Assembly (NCBI GenBank): GCA_010015745.1 | Contig: ML978318.1 | Coordinates: forward strand, 1 to 54,799 | Source: Setomelanomma holmii | Lineage: Eukaryota > Ascomycota > Dothideomycetes > Pleosporales > Phaeosphaeriaceae | Reading direction: 5' to 3' | DNA length: 54,799 nt | The notes under the pieces: model-generated | Database searches by the model: none | What the model was told of the DNA's origin: nothing | What the model saw: only the letters and a program-made list of their open reading frames with translations | Shown here: positions 30,756 through 44,167 of the stretch, one piece after another | Position numbering within the stretch: the stretch's first letter is position 1 | Layout of the letters: every line of letters starts with the position of its first letter | Translations under genes and position numbers: made by a program

Positions 30756-33700
30756 CTATTTAGGCCCCATCCACTTGCCTCCTCCCCGTCCCCTCGCACC
30801 ACCAACCTTGAACCCCTTCCCTCTCGGACTCTTCGTCTTGTCCACCCTCCCCTTGCCACCACCATCACTAACATTTCCACTCTTCTGCTTGACATGTCCC
30901 AAGCCCGGTCTGCCATTCTTTAGCCCTCCGCGACCCATGCCTGATCCAGACTTTGCTTTGCGCACTTCTTGCCATTTCGCATCCTGGCCGTCATCAACGT
31001 CCATCTCATTATCGTCTTTCGTCTTCTTATTGCTGAACTTGAGCTTGCCCTTCTGGCCGCGCTGCGCTGCGTCGCGGCCGCGAATAGCGTCGACGTACGC
31101 GTTGATGCCAGCTTCGAGAGAAGTGTTTTGGTCATCGATATCCATGAGGACATCCTCCGCGTCGTCGATTTCTTTACCTCGTGATGATTTCTTAGACTTT
31201 GGCGCGTCTTCGTCGTCTGATTCGCCGAGGATGAGCTTTCCGTCTTCGTCGGTGCGCGCTTTCATTCGTTGTGGCTGCTTGCGCTGGCGCAAAGGTTTTG
31301 TTGAAGATATGTTACCCAGAGCGCGTTTAGATAGGAGATCAAGAGGTTCGTCCTCGTCTTCCACGATGTATGTCTTGCCGCCTTTAGCTCCGTTCTGCCG
31401 TTGCTTGCTTTGGCTCTTGACGAACTCGTCTTCCGAGTCGCCCTCGCTCTCTTCACTTTCGCTACCGTACACGGCCTGGTCGTATTCGCTGTCGAACTTG
31501 CCTTTGGGTTTCTGGACCTCTTCCTCACCGTCCTCGTCAGCCTGTTGCTTCTTCTTCTTGCGCTGCTCACGTGTCTTGCGGATATTGGCAACAAGTTTGC
31601 GGTCTTCTGCCGGGCACGCGCGCTCGACCTCATCGACGCCAAACTTGCGTACCATACGCTCCACAATGTGCTTGACCTTTGCCTTGAAGTGTGCTTTGTG
31701 CTCGTGACTCCAAACCATCAGGTTAGCCAGCAAGGTCTTGAGACGCGGTCGAACAACGGACTCGGGTAACGAGATCACTTCGACCTTGACAAAGCCTAGT
31801 ACGCTTTGGACGATTTCTCGATTCGGGTTCTGCAGGAAGATGTCCATGACTTCGAGTAAGCTATTGATCGTCCCCGCGGATATCCTTGTGTGGAATTGGT
31901 AGAGGATTCGTGTGACGGCCGTAATGGACGCGGAGATCATGTGGGGAGTCGAGGCGGCGAGACCGGCCGACACCATGGTAAAGTACTCCTCCAGAGATGC
32001 GTCCACAGTGGGTGCGTCGGCAGGCATGTTGGGCACTTTAGTCTGTATGACCTTGCCTCCCTCTGCCATCTTCTCGCCCATTGCGACGAGAAGATTGTAG
32101 GCCGCCTCTCGTGCTTTCTCATTGGTTTCTTTCGCGGAGATGACAACCTCGGACAGCACTGATGGGATAAAATGGAGGTCACTCTGTGGGAGTGACTCAA
32201 TGACCTGAAGGATCGCATGCAATCGATCCCTCCTCGCAGGTGCCGACGCTTTTTCCGCACTCTGGAGCAATAGCTGCTGCAGCTCGCCGTTGCGGTCCTT
32301 GAGCGCAGCTTTGCCAGTCTCGGACTCTGCAAGACGAGGTATAAGCTTGTACGCCTTCTTCTGGAGTTGCGGATCCTTGTCCTTGTTGATCATGATCTCA
32401 GCCATTCGGAAGAGCGACCGATAGCTGTCTCGGGGAAGATAGAGGGCAATGGTGATGATCAAGTCCATAAGTGTGTGACTCATAGGTGGCATCTTGTTCT
32501 GACCCTTGTCCTGCTTTTGCTTGTCGGCTTGTGTCTGAGAACCTTCTGCGGGAAGCGACTCCTCGAGAGTGTTTGCGACCCGTTCAAACGTTTCCATCAA
32601 CTCTTTCTTTGGGATGATGCTGAGGTAAGCATTGATCGTTCTGAGTATAGTACCGCGGTACTGTGGTAGAGTTTGACTGTAGACGTTGAACAAGACTGCA
32701 AGCATGTTGCTCGCCAACCCGGACAAGTGATTGATGTTGTTCTGAGCATCTGCCTTCGATACGCGGGCTTGTGCAAGCAGATCGTCCTCGCCCTCCAGCT
32801 CCAGAACAGCCTTGTTACTGTCGACTAGGTTGTGAAGCGCTTTGCAAATGTCTGTACGTAGATCGGCCTGGCTGTACAAAAGATTCGCCAACATCTCGCA
32901 GAAGGTCTGGTCGAAAGCTTCGGTCAGGTTTAGAGGCAGATCGCAGTAGCCGGGAAGGATGGACCATATCTGCTGAACGACGGTTTCAAACACCTTGATC
33001 TCCATAGTCTTGGCCCGTTCGCCATGCTCAATGACTCTTTGATACAGCTGCTCGCTGAGTGGCACCATCTCTGCCCTGAAATGTGCCAGCTTTGTGTTGT
33101 GTACAGAGTCGCGGAGCAGCGGTAGCATCCATACCCTTCCTGTTTGACCGGGCGGCGGTCGTGGGAGATTCAATGGCAGGATGTCGAGTACGACATCCGG
33201 ACCCATGGCACTGATCGCTCTTGAGATCACAGCATCCGCCTCTTTCTTGCCTGCAAAACTCTCGTTGGCCCGCAGATCACCTACGGTTCTCAGTACTGGT
33301 TTGAGAATAGGATCTGAGCGCCATCTTAGTGTCTCAAATAGCGCAGACAGCATGTTGAACACCTCCATCCACGCCGCTTGGTACTTGACGCTCATCAGAT
33401 CTTGCGCAATCTTTGCGACTTTCTCCAAAATCTTCTCATCGAACACGGACGGCTCAAGAATAACGCTGTCGGGTATCAAATTAACTAGGAAAGAAATTAA
33501 ACATTCGGAGGCAGAAATGCGGATATTGTGCGATGAAGATGTGAGGAATTCCGATACCATGGCAAAAAGGTCTGGAAGCTTCATGAAGGTGTCGTCGGGC
33601 TCGATCTGGGCGGATACTTCGTATCCTCGGGAGATGACGGCGATCCACGGTGGAAGCAACTGCGAATCATTCTTTGACGGTTGCAATTCAGAGATGACTT

Positions 33701-34617
33701 CGAGTAGTCGGGGCAGTTTGGCTGAGGCCAACTCGTCCGCCATTCCTGCAAAAATAACCTCGAAGATCTCAAAGGCGGCCATGGTCAAGAACTCATTGCT
33801 TGACCGGGAGATATTCAGCAGCAGTTCACATAGCACGTCAATTTTTCGGCTTGGCCAGCCACCAGATGATGTCGCAATCGTCTTGATCAGCTGCAGCGCG
33901 TGAATGAGATCCGGATCCTTGTTGAGCGCGTCTTTGTTAGCCTTCTGCTTCTTCGTCTTTGCCGCTGTCTCTGCAATGTCGTGCAGCATTTTCAGCGCCG
34001 TTTCGGCGCACATGTCTGCTGCCGGATGATCGAGCGACGGGCTTGGAGGTGGGTTCGCCAGCACTTTCGCAAGCGCTTCCTGGGCCCTTTTCCTCACTTT
34101 CGGCCTCGGATCAACCGAGATTTGCAGCAGACCAGCAACTGCCCGGCGCGGGCTAATTTGCGACTGCGGCATTTCCCAAGCACGCGCATCTTGGACCACA
34201 AGTAGGGATTCAAGGCATCCTATCGATGACCGTATGAGCGGCGCATCGGCGTCTGGATGTGTCAGGGCAGGCGCGAGACTTGTGAGGATTTCGGTGAATT
34301 TGGAGCGCAGCAGCGGGGCAGGGACGGAGGGTGTGACGAGGTCGAGAAGGTATATGGTTGCGCCGGCGGTGTCCTTGTTTGTTATGCCCTGTGCTGTGAT
34401 CTGGCGACCGAGGAGTGACAGCAGCGCGGCGAAGTATGCTGTGGGTGTAAAGTCAGACTTTTGCTGGCCCAATGTTGACTCGATGGCTGCGAGCAGTACA
34501 TGCGTCTGAAAGGTTAGCAAGACACAAATTGGCCATGGCGAGAGATGTACTTACCTGCTGCTGGCCCTGCAGCTTCGGATTGTCCCGAATCTTGGTCAAC
34601 TTTTCCTCGAGCGACAT
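30756..34617 (-). CDS. RRP12: ribosome biogenesis factor Rrp12
   Basis: Exon 1 is 34617-34555 (21 codons, MSLEEKLTKIRDNPKLQGQQQ) and exon 2 is 34505-30756, with a 49-base GTAAGT...TTTCAG intron, giving 1,270 residues. Most of the protein is an alpha-solenoid of HEAT-like repeats, with the NUC173 region around residues 330-540. The last 250 residues are charged and end in basic, Gly/Arg-rich sequence (GGARGRGGGKWMGPK), a nuclear and RNA-binding type tail. Yeast Rrp12 (1,228 residues) works in 90S and pre-40S maturation and in nuclear export of both subunits. Length, architecture and the LRANESFAGKKEADAVIS block agree with fungal orthologues. Large plus-strand ORFs within it are shadows. Confidence 0.93.
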
Positions 34618-35016
34618 GATGGGCAGTTAACGAGTTGTCTTGGTTTCGTTGTGCCCTCGCGTTGCAACTTCCCAAAAATTTCGGGCTATCGATAAGAATC
34701 GGCAATGAGCACGGGCCACGCCCCGACTTTTGACGCTTGACACACGAACCAATCGGCGATCATGGTGGTCTGAACTGAAAGCATGTAGTTGGCAGTTTTG
34801 CCGGAAACGAAGTTCTTTGGGTATATGAGAAGACAAGACATGTCCAAGTATTGTACAGAAAAGCTTAGTCGTAGGCACAGGACACCTGTTCGCACGCACA
34901 GGCTATGACACACCAATATGCGTACAGAAATCCAAGCCGGCGTATATCCAAGCATTATTTGAGCCATCGTAGACGCTCCAAAGCAAACAAACATATACAA
35001 AGCAAATGCGAAAAAA
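34618..35016. other. intergenic region between RRP12 and the DOCK gene
   Basis: RRP12 promoter and DOCK 3' untranslated region. Short ORFs here have no domain. Nothing else was recognised. Confidence 0.5.
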
Positions 35017-38000
35017 TCACTCCTCCATCAGGGTATCATGCGCCTTTGAGTTTCCCCTGACACTACTCTTGCTGCTCTTCTTCGAGATGTTCATGAAGCT
35101 CAATCGTTTCTTCACGCTGCCTGATCGGCTGGTCTCGCTCTTTCCACTTTTCCCACTTTTACTGGTTTCAGGACGTTTGCTCCTGCTTGGGGTTCGTCCC
35201 AAACTCGACTGGCTAAGGTTGGATTGACTGACGTTGTTCGAGGCTGAGAAGGCAGGCAACGCTTCTGGTGCAGGAGAATTGGGGGTTGCGGGTGCTTGGT
35301 GTAGGAAACTGAGGCTAAGACGATGTCGGTTGATCTCCTTGCTGGCGCTGCGTGTCGAAGTTGATATGGAGGCGACCTCGTTATCCTCTGTCACGGGTTT
35401 GTCAGCTATTACATCCTTTTCATCACCCATAAGGACGCCTTTTGTGAGGAAAGCAAGGCTCAGTCGCTTCTTGTCCTGTCGACCAGGTCGACCATTAGGT
35501 GCGGGCGAGGCCACTCTGTCTCCGTTGACCTGATGGTTGTCTGGTATTGGGCTTGCCACTTGTGATCGCGAGGCAGCTGCAGCAAACCACGACCCTGTCG
35601 GCGACCTAATGGTTGGCGCCATGTTGATAGGGGTCAGCACAGAGAGTTCCCTATAGAACGCGGCCTCAAATCCTATGCGACGTTTAGTCAAAGATTTACC
35701 TAGCAAGGAATACAGACATACGTTGTGTCAAGTCTGCTTTAGTGGCTTGCTGAGCAGGCCTGACATATAGTGCCAAACATCGACGGATGACGAGGGCATA
35801 ATCGATGAGTGTGACGCGCAAAGCATTTTGCAATGGATTAGCTTTCTGCTGGGGCTCGGTCATCTCTTCACCATCCTCTCCCTGTTGCGAATCAGGGAGC
35901 AGTTCATGATAATTCGCCACACAGCTGTCTGAAGCCGTGTCCACAGCGTACATCAGCTCTTGTGTGAGGCTGTTGAACGCTGTGTCGTCCCCATCAGTGA
36001 TCTTCTTCTCCATTGCGATCATTTCGACAGTCTTGCGTGAGGTACGCTCAATGGCTGCTTGAAGGGGAGTGAGCGTGATATTGCCCACAGCTATGATTTC
36101 CGTTCGCCGCAGGATGGTGGGGAATGTCTCAGCGGTAGTGTAAACGGTCTTTTCGACCGTGGGTTCCCTCGCATTTGTGTTCGATGGTGCTCGGCGTGAC
36201 GCCGAAGTGAAATGTGATGGGCGTGACAACAGGTAGTAGTCTCGCACAGATTGTGAAACCTTTGCGCGCTGGAAGATCGGATGGCTAAGATCTTTCTGCG
36301 GGCTCACAGGGAAGATCTGCAAGTACTGGCCTTCCAAGTCCTGTTCAGCGCCTAGGTTGAGGATCTGAGCGGCAGGGTGCTGCTGCTGCATGCGGTCCGT
36401 GAACGAAGCGAGACGATCATTGGCCGATCCTTCGAAGATGAATTGCTTGTCACGTAACCCGGCTGGAAACCCAAGACCTTTATAAACCACACGGAAGTAC
36501 CGCGGGTTGGCACGCTCCCCTCTTGCGATTGCTTCGTGGATCTTGGCCATGGCGTGTTGTGTCCGGGCCAGTTTCGCGAAGTCGAAGATGTTGTGCTCAT
36601 ATTGTGATGCTAGCTCGGTGTACGCACCTAACGCATTGTCCCATGACTGGCCGTTCTCGTGGTGCTCGATCATCTGGAAATACAGTTGCTCTTTTCGTTC
36701 AAACGATGACTGTGGCGGAAAGCTGGGATCGGTCAAAGGATCAACGGTGACGTTTGGATCCCACTCATAGAGTTCCGCGTGCAACCGTAACGCGAGACCG
36801 GCTTCCGTGAAATTTTGTGCTTCTGCCTGTAGCTCGACCAGCTGGTGCACGTAGCGGATGTAGATGTCTTCCTTCTGCATGTCCTTCAAGAACTCCATAA
36901 GATGGAGTGTGTCCATGATATGAAATATCTCGCCGGTCGCTTCCGTGCTATGTACGGCGACGAGAAGATCCAGTAGTTCGTCGATGGTTGAAATAAGATT
37001 CTTGAGTGCCGCCAATATCGGCTCGTCCGGATCTTGCGCGAGAGGTTCGAACAACTCCACGAGTTCTTGGATGAAATGCTTTTGCAGAACAGCCTCCGTC
37101 AGATGCTTGGTCTTGAACAGATGATCCAAGCAGTCTATCATCTCAGCTTGAATCAATGACAGGTCCTCGCTCAGCGTCCACTCGCTTAGAATCATGGTCT
37201 GCAATACTTCAATCGCAACACTTCGCAAGCCTTCGTGGACACTGAGACATAATTCGACGATGGGTGCAACAAGCCCTGGTACATATTGTACCTGGAAGCC
37301 GCCCATCTTGTCAAGTCCGTATTGACTCTTCTCTTCGGCACTTGTCTCCCATCCTATAGCTTCCCAACCACGTTGAAGAAGGTCAGCACCATGCTCACGA
37401 ACGTCCCCAGCGATCTTCCACACTGCTCGTCGTTTCTGTTCCGGGAACGTTTCCAGCGCCAAAGCGTCGCTTCCAACAAGCTTGAGTAACGCGTCGAAGA
37501 ACGCTCTCCATAGTTCAGTGTTGAAGGAGTCGGCCTCATCCGGTAACGGCAGAAATGAGTCGACGAGAATATTGAACAACTTGTCTAGTGCTCGCATCGT
37601 GGCTTTGTGATGGTAGATGTGCACACTGAGCCACGACTTGGGGTAAGCTTCACAGTCCAAGATGGATATGTAAACCTGCAGGACTGAGAACAAGAACTCA
37701 GCAGTGTCGTCCTTGGTCTTGTCAATGTGAACAAGAGCAGGTGAGCTAGACATTGCCGCAAGGACAGCGGAAATTTCCGCCAACGCCTCGTCGAATGTTG
37801 TCTCTTTAGCCACCGGGCGCGACTGGAACGGATATGTAGTCGGGAACAAGAGGGAGAGAGTCTTCTTGGGTGGTCGTGGTGTAGCCTGAATGGCACGGTA
37901 AGAGTCGACCAGTTTCGCCAGGTAATCGCATGCTTCCTGTGCAAGCTCTTCCACCTGCGAAGCAACAACAGAGCAGCAAAGGCGCACCTGATCTTTCCAT

Positions 38001-41000
38001 TGATCAGTAACGTGGTCCACCTTGCCCCAATAAGGAGCCAGCCAGTTCGAAGTGTTGACTAGTAGAAGCTTGCGAACCTCTGGCGTACGGAAGATTTGAA
38101 GATCTGAAAGGTGGTGAATCAGCAGCAGCTTATAGAGCACGAGCTTGCCCTGCACTCCTGCGCAAGACTCGATGAAGCTTTCGGTGAGCTTGAAAACATC
38201 GATCGCGGGCATGCAGCCATCCAATTCTGGTAACCAGGAGTGAAAGTTCTGCACTAAAAGCGTCTTGGTACCGATCAGTACGGGCGATGTGTTATTCATC
38301 AGTGCTTCTAGAGAAGTGAAGAGAACTTTCATCTCTTTGCTGAACTGAACGCGATCTTTGATGCCGATGCTCTCCTCCTTTGCTTTTTGCTTCTCGCGAG
38401 CATTGACCAGAAACTTCATGATGAGCTTGCCCACTTTGAAGGTCGCGCGTAGTCTCCGAGAACACTCAGGATCGGTAGGCTTGGCCAGAAGGCGGCCGTA
38501 ACTCTGCATCAAACATGAGGTAACCAGAGAGTGGAACACCTTTGTTCGAGCATATTGATCTACTAGAGGCTCGAGGTTGAAGCGGCGGTCGTGAACGATA
38601 CCAAACACGATGACCAAGGCACTGAAGACCAGGTCCTCATACTCGTCGCTTCCTGCGTAGTGGCTCTGGATTGCAAACAGTGCGTCAAACACTTCATCGA
38701 GCAGCTTGACGATCTCAATCTCGGGAACGAAGTTGAACCGCTTCAGCAGGCCCACAAGTTCACCTGGCGGCTGATCCTGCCATTTAATGAGCCCGAGGAT
38801 AGTGGGATCTTGGGAGTACTTGGTGCTGCAGAGGAAGGTCTTGAGATGTACTGCCGCCATTGGACCCATGACGTGTTCGTCCTTCTTCTTCACAGTCCAC
38901 GGCAAACCAAGGTAAGCGCCTTTCCCAGCAATCATGCCTGACGTATATTCGTCGTAACGATACAATGTGAGAGCATGGTCACCGTCGCGAGCAAAGGCGT
39001 CCTGATTCCAGAGTGGCATCCAGCAGAGCGCGAATGGAAACCCAGGGGCATCCGCAACGCTCATAACGAGATGAGAGCCAGGAACGTCTTGTGGGTCAAT
39101 AGCAAGCCGAATAGTCGAGTTCCAGCCTTCGCCTCGTTCCACGGCGGTAGTCCGCCAAGCGGTGTGCCCAGCGCTGTTGGCCGATGGATATATGCATCCC
39201 TCGATGCGCTCTCCAGAGCTCTTTCGGACCTCAATAGTGAGTTGCAGGTTGGTCATGGGGGAGGACTGCATCAAAGGTACAGTCCCCGTCTTCGGATGCG
39301 CCAAGAAGGCATTCTTCGGCAGGAACGGTTCAATGAGAGTAAGGTAGATGTCGCTTCGGGGCTTCGTCGGGGCACCTGAGAATCCAATCTTGCGCGTCTG
39401 CTTGATATTATGGAGTAGGGTTGGTGTTTTGGCAATCAGACTCTCAGCGTCTGGGTGAACGAAGCCTCTGAGGTGGGCCGTGATCTGACGGACAGGTCTG
39501 TTCCGTTTGTACTTCCCACTTGGGCTGGGATATATTTCGGACAGCAGGCTATCCCAGCCCAGATCGTCGTTTGATAGCTCATCGAAAGGCGTTGCAGTGG
39601 TCCAGAAATTCACTGTCTGGTCCGTTTCGACCTCGCTGTGGAAGGCCTGGTTCGCATGGAGGACACCTACTGCGATGCATCGTTTCAGTGTCTTCTGGTC
39701 CTTGGACTGCGCTCGCGGCCGTGTCGATGCAGAGTTCGGCCGCTCGTCGGAGTTTTGTGATCGGAGAAGGTCTGAGCTTGTGAGGCGGGAGCCCGAAGAG
39801 GAATCGGTGTGTCTGGAATTAGTCGACTCCTTCCGTTTCGAGCCGAACATGACACTGCGCCTACCGCCTTTGATGCTTCCGTATTGTGAAGGCTGCATGC
39901 CCGGTCCGTTGGCGAATGTGCTTTCCTTCTGAACGCTCGGCTTTTCTCCGGCGACTCCTACACGGAGAGGCTCGTTCGTCATCAGTCTGAAGACGAGGTA
40001 CAGACTGGAGCCCGACCCAGCGCCTTCGCCAATGTCAGTTGAGCTCAAGTCTACAAGCAGCGACCGCAGTTTGTCGCCAGCCAGCGCAACGGGCGATCCG
40101 TCCCGTGCAGTCAAGTCGAACGAGTATGCTTCAGACAGCGCCTGCGGCGCAGCACCAGGCATCTTCAGACACAGATGCATGCTCACCTGCGCTGATCCTA
40201 GCACCACGTCGCCCATGACATGCCTCAGGCTCACGAAGAGGTGATGCAGGTTGTGCTCGTCGACCTGCGGGGTGGGACGGCTCTCGAGGAGGCTCATCAT
40301 GGACTGCAGCTTGGTGATCTCGATGGCGGAGTCGTCGCCCGTCAATATGCGTCCACGCTGCGAAGGGCTCCGCACGATCACGTCTCCGCTCAGCATCTTG
40401 TTGCCAGCTACAAGATCCCACACAGTATCCTCGCGCACCTTTTCCAGCTCTTTTGCGGTGAGCACCTTGTGCAACAGCTGCCTGCGCGCCGTGTCCAGGC
40501 GGTTGACTAGCGCAGACATCTTGTCCAACGAGCCATACTTGCGTGCAAGCAGCAGTTCGTGTACCTTAGTCGAGTGCCATTCCCGTAGACACGATGCGAT
40601 CTCGTCCACCAAAGGCTCCTGCGCAGATGTCGGGGTCTCGTCACCAATTTTCAGCATGGGTACCGGCGCGGGCGGTCGCGGCGCATTGGGGTCTGACATG
40701 GGCGATAACGGGAGCATCAGCTGCTGGAGGTGCTCCTCGCGAGCGGTCCACTGCGAGGTGTGACTGCCCGCGCGCTTTCTGTTCGACTTGCGACGCGACA
40801 ATGGGCGAGCGGCGGACGAGGAAATGGCGGAGACAGCATCGTTCTTAGAGGCTCTGCGCGCCTGGGCCCCGGATGCCTTTGTGGTGGGAGAGGTGGTACG
40901 TGTGCTTTCGGTGGGCGTGACGATGCCGTTGGTCGCATGCTCGAGAGAGCTGCCGCGCGCTGTTTCTTGTCCGCCGTCGTTCTTTCCCTCGCCTAGCACC

Positions 41001-41263
41001 TCGCGCACCTCGACACAGCTGCGAGGGAAGATGCCTGAGAACACGCGTGCCTCGAGAGTTTGGCCCTTGACGCTCGTGAGACCAGCCAGCAGCGACGGCG
41101 GCGCAACCAAGTAACCGCGGTACCACGCGCTGTCCTTCCCTCCCTGCTCAATTATATACAGCTCATCGCCAATTTCCAATGGAAGGTCGGCGGGCGACGA
41201 AGGCTGGAATGGATATATGCATATAGCGAAGGCGATTCGCGGGAGCGGCCTCCAGCTCGGCAT
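35017..41263 (-). CDS. DCK1: DOCK-family guanine nucleotide exchange factor (Dck1-like)
   Basis: Exon 1 is 41263-35722 and exon 2 is 35672-35017, joined across a 49-base GTATGT...GCATAG intron, giving 2,065 residues. The join restores LTQRFEAAFYREL at the end of the exchange domain. Residues 10-85 form an SH3 domain (AICIYPFQPSSPADLPLEIGD). A DHR-1 (C2-like) domain spans roughly 635-800 (RSDIYLTLIEPFL, LQLTIEVRKSSGE). DHR-2 spans about 1450-1860 (YVHQLVELQAEAQNFTEAGLAL, FRVVYKGLGFP). The last 200 residues are Ser-rich and basic. Yeast Dck1 with the ELMO homologue Lmo1 activates Rho5; filamentous fungi use the same module in Rac-type signalling. The exon-1 frame is open for 5.5 kb. Confidence 0.93.
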
Positions 41264-42886
41264 GGCACCAGACGTGTCGGGCTATCGTGAAGGAAGTCGG
41301 CGAGCGTGCATCACGAGCGTGCGATCTGTTGTGGTCGTGTGTATGCGGCGTCAGCAGATAGTTTCACCCTGCGACCGAGTACTGCGGTGCCCCTGATGAT
41401 GGATATCCTTCCCCAAACTTTAAGCGGGGCACGTGTCAGCGTGAGGTTAGGTATCGCGAAATGCCGAGTCAGTGATCGCTGGAGGTGCACAGTCAAGCAA
41501 GCGTCGCGTGTCAAGGAGGAGCTGTGGTGCTACAGCCCGTTTCAACACAGGCGAAAAGGGTCGACGGCTTTCGCGACGGTGTTCCTGCAGCAGCTTCGTG
41601 CACGGTCGAATCTGGCCAGCATCCCCCTACCACCAACACGGCTATGATTGCACCAAAACGTGGGAGCCAGCCCAAAACACCACGACCTTACGCTGCACTA
41701 ACCTCAGCTGGCCGCTCTACGTGCTGCCACTTTGTGTCTGACAGCAAGTCTCTGGTCGTTCAAAAGAATATGGACAAGACCGCACAATGGTATTCGCGTC
41801 CAAGCAGAGATCGCACATCTTCCGCAGATCTTGGCCATAACGTGGAGTATAGATCCAACATGCATATTCGGCATCTTCCGTTCTGGTGGACCGGGTGCAC
41901 TTCTCCCTTGGCCTGGAAAGCAACCCCGCGCTCAGCAATCGTCTGGCTCTGACGACGGCTCGCACTGATTCTCAGATCGAAGCTTGGGTGCTCCTCAACG
42001 CAAAGCAGATCTGAAACACCGATCGGAAGGCTTTCAATGCGCGAACGTTAGGTCATGCCTTCGGGACACGGCAGTCCAGTAGCGTGCGGTCTCAGCTCCG
42101 GCACTCTTTTCGCGTTAGCCTCGTCGCGAGATTAGATGAGGAGGAATCATTCTTTACGCCACAAATGTGCCTCATCGAGAGTGGTCTACTTATACTGCGA
42201 TCAGACGTTCCTATGTGGCTTCACTTTCAAGCTTCGCCCCCGCGACGTAGGTGCCTCGCGAAGTCTTCTCACGCACCTGTAGAGGCGAAGCGTACCAGTC
42301 GCTTTTCAACTTTCTGACTGCATCCTGGTTGCAACCACAACGCTGACCAGCGATGCATAGGTCAAAGGCGATATCTGTCAGCTCCTGGGCCTTTATCACT
42401 TCGTGTGGAGTATATGGCGAATGCTGTTTACCTGCTCATCATGTGACAGCCGTCTCACCAGCTTGATGAACGCGACACGATATGATCATTCTTTGCAAAA
42501 CACCTTCGCACTCCAAACGCGCATTCTTGCTCACCGAATTAAATCCAGAGGGTTGTTGTGTTAGGATTCGCCGTCCCGTGCAAGACACCTACCTCTTGTA
42601 GCGTTGGCTTTCGCCCTGTCTACTTTCTCAAACTTGCTCATATGTCAACGCCACGCGTGCGAGCACCCTAGTGTGCTCGCAACAGCAATTAGGTTAATCC
42701 ACAAATGACCTTACACCTGCCAAACGGTGGTAATGAGCCAAAAGACGCCTTCTCCCTGACGCCTGATATACCCTTAATCTCTCGTTGTCTTCCAGCTCGT
42801 ACAGCGTCGTCCCTCATTCACGTCAACCACGTTCTGTCGCTCCATTTCTGCACTAGCATTCGATCTCTTGGAATGAGAAAAGGTAT
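41264..42886. other. long divergent intergenic region
   Basis: About 1.6 kb between the DOCK gene (minus) and the copper transporter (plus). All ORFs are short and without domain. No TTTGCTC copper-response element was recognised. The region may hold long untranslated leaders. Confidence 0.45.
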
Positions 42887-43712
42887 ATGGATATGAACAT
42901 GGACATGCCGTCGTCGTCTCCAGGCGGTATGCATCACCATCCGTCCGCCCCTTCGATGCCAGGGATGGACTCAATGTCCGGCATGTCTTCGACCTTTTCT
43001 GCCAGCACCAGAGTCACGCTCTGGTTCACGGGCTGGACGACCACATCAGCAGCAACCTACTTTCTCACAATCTTGTTCTTGTTCTGCCTAGGCATGCTGA
43101 ATCGCTTCCTCGGGGCATTGAAAAGCCAACTCGAACGGAAATGGAAAGTTCAAAGTACTTCAAACGGACCAGTCGTCAGTAACAACGTCGAGAAGCCAGG
43201 GAGTGAGGGGATTCGCGGGCACGCGCGGCAATGGAGTCGCGCTTTATGGCCGCAGCCCGTCAGACTTGAGGAACCTGAAGGCCGAGAGACGCAACCTCTC
43301 AGCCCAGCTGTGCAGCCATTTCCTGCCAATGAAAAAGACGTAAAGCTACATTCGAGCAATCTACGGCGCTTCTGGGTAGCTAATGCGCCATGGAGTATAA
43401 AGAGAGATGGTATCAGTGCGGCTTTGGAGTTCATGCGGGCGCTCATTGGGTACATACTGTACGTCTGACAGGCACGATAAAGCGGACGATATTGTCAGTG
43501 CTGATGTTGATACAGGATGCTTGCGGTTATGACCTGTACGTAACGCCGATGTACGATGTGCATGTGAGACATTTACTGACTTCACACACCAACCTTTAGA
43601 CAACATCGGCTTCTTATTCGCGGTCACTGGGAGTGTGTTGTTGGGTGAGATGGTGTTTGGACGGTACACGAGAGGATCGACGAGCTTGGCTGAGGACGGT
43701 TGTCACTCTTGA
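42887..43712 (+). CDS. Ctr-family copper transporter
   Basis: Three exons, 42887-43458, 43516-43535 (20 bases) and 43600-43712, give 234 residues. The N-terminus is Met/His-rich (MDMNMDMPSSS, GGMHHHPS, MPGMDSMSGMSS), the extracellular copper-capturing part. TM1 follows (SAATYFLTILFLFCLGML), then a cytosolic loop of about 100 residues, TM2 with the MxxxM selectivity filter (MLAVMTYNIGFL, split across the microexon) and TM3 with G-x3-G (GSVLLGEMVFG). Ctr trimers import Cu(I). The tiny middle exon is what makes the transporter complete; without it the ORF stops after the first helices. Subtype (plasma membrane or vacuolar) is not decided. Confidence 0.9.
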
Positions 43713-44167
43713 GGGCACTGTTCATTGTACGTTGACGGACCCATTTGAGCGACATTGGTCTCTTTCCCGCTCGACATGAATTACATGCCACGCGCGTAGG
43801 TCTTGAGCATCGTGCCAGTCCAACCCCAATCGTCCAACCAGTCGATGCACCGACCCCCGAGTCAGCCAACAACAAGTCCTCGGCCTTCACCCGTTTGCTC
43901 GAGCCTCACGTGATGATTCCGTTTGTCGATTGCCAAATTAGGCAACGTGTATGTTGTGCCTGCCTCCTAAAACCGCCTTCTACAACTCGCACTCCTCGCA
44001 GCCACCCGACTCCACTGACACAGATAACCTGCACACCACAACTTGCTGCGAGCTGGAACACGGCCTGTTTCGTAATTTTACGCCATTATTCGCGCGTCCA
44101 CAGCAATCCGTTCGCTAATGGGTGTTCGACCAAGAAGTACTTGCCCACTGCCTCCACTGAATCGATC
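43713..44167. other. intergenic region
   Basis: 3' region of the copper transporter and upstream region of the F-box-like pseudogene. The ORF at 43745-44197 has no domain. Nothing else recognised. Confidence 0.45.

Noticed and set aside
30622..31707. 361-codon plus-strand ORF
   Set aside because: It is the antisense of the RRP12 C-terminal region and is rich in Ser/Leu/Pro, as expected for a shadow of Lys/Glu-rich coding sequence.
41264..42886. Copper-response elements upstream of the Ctr gene
   Set aside because: Near matches such as CTTGCTC occur, but no TTTGCTC-type site was found, so no regulatory claim is made.
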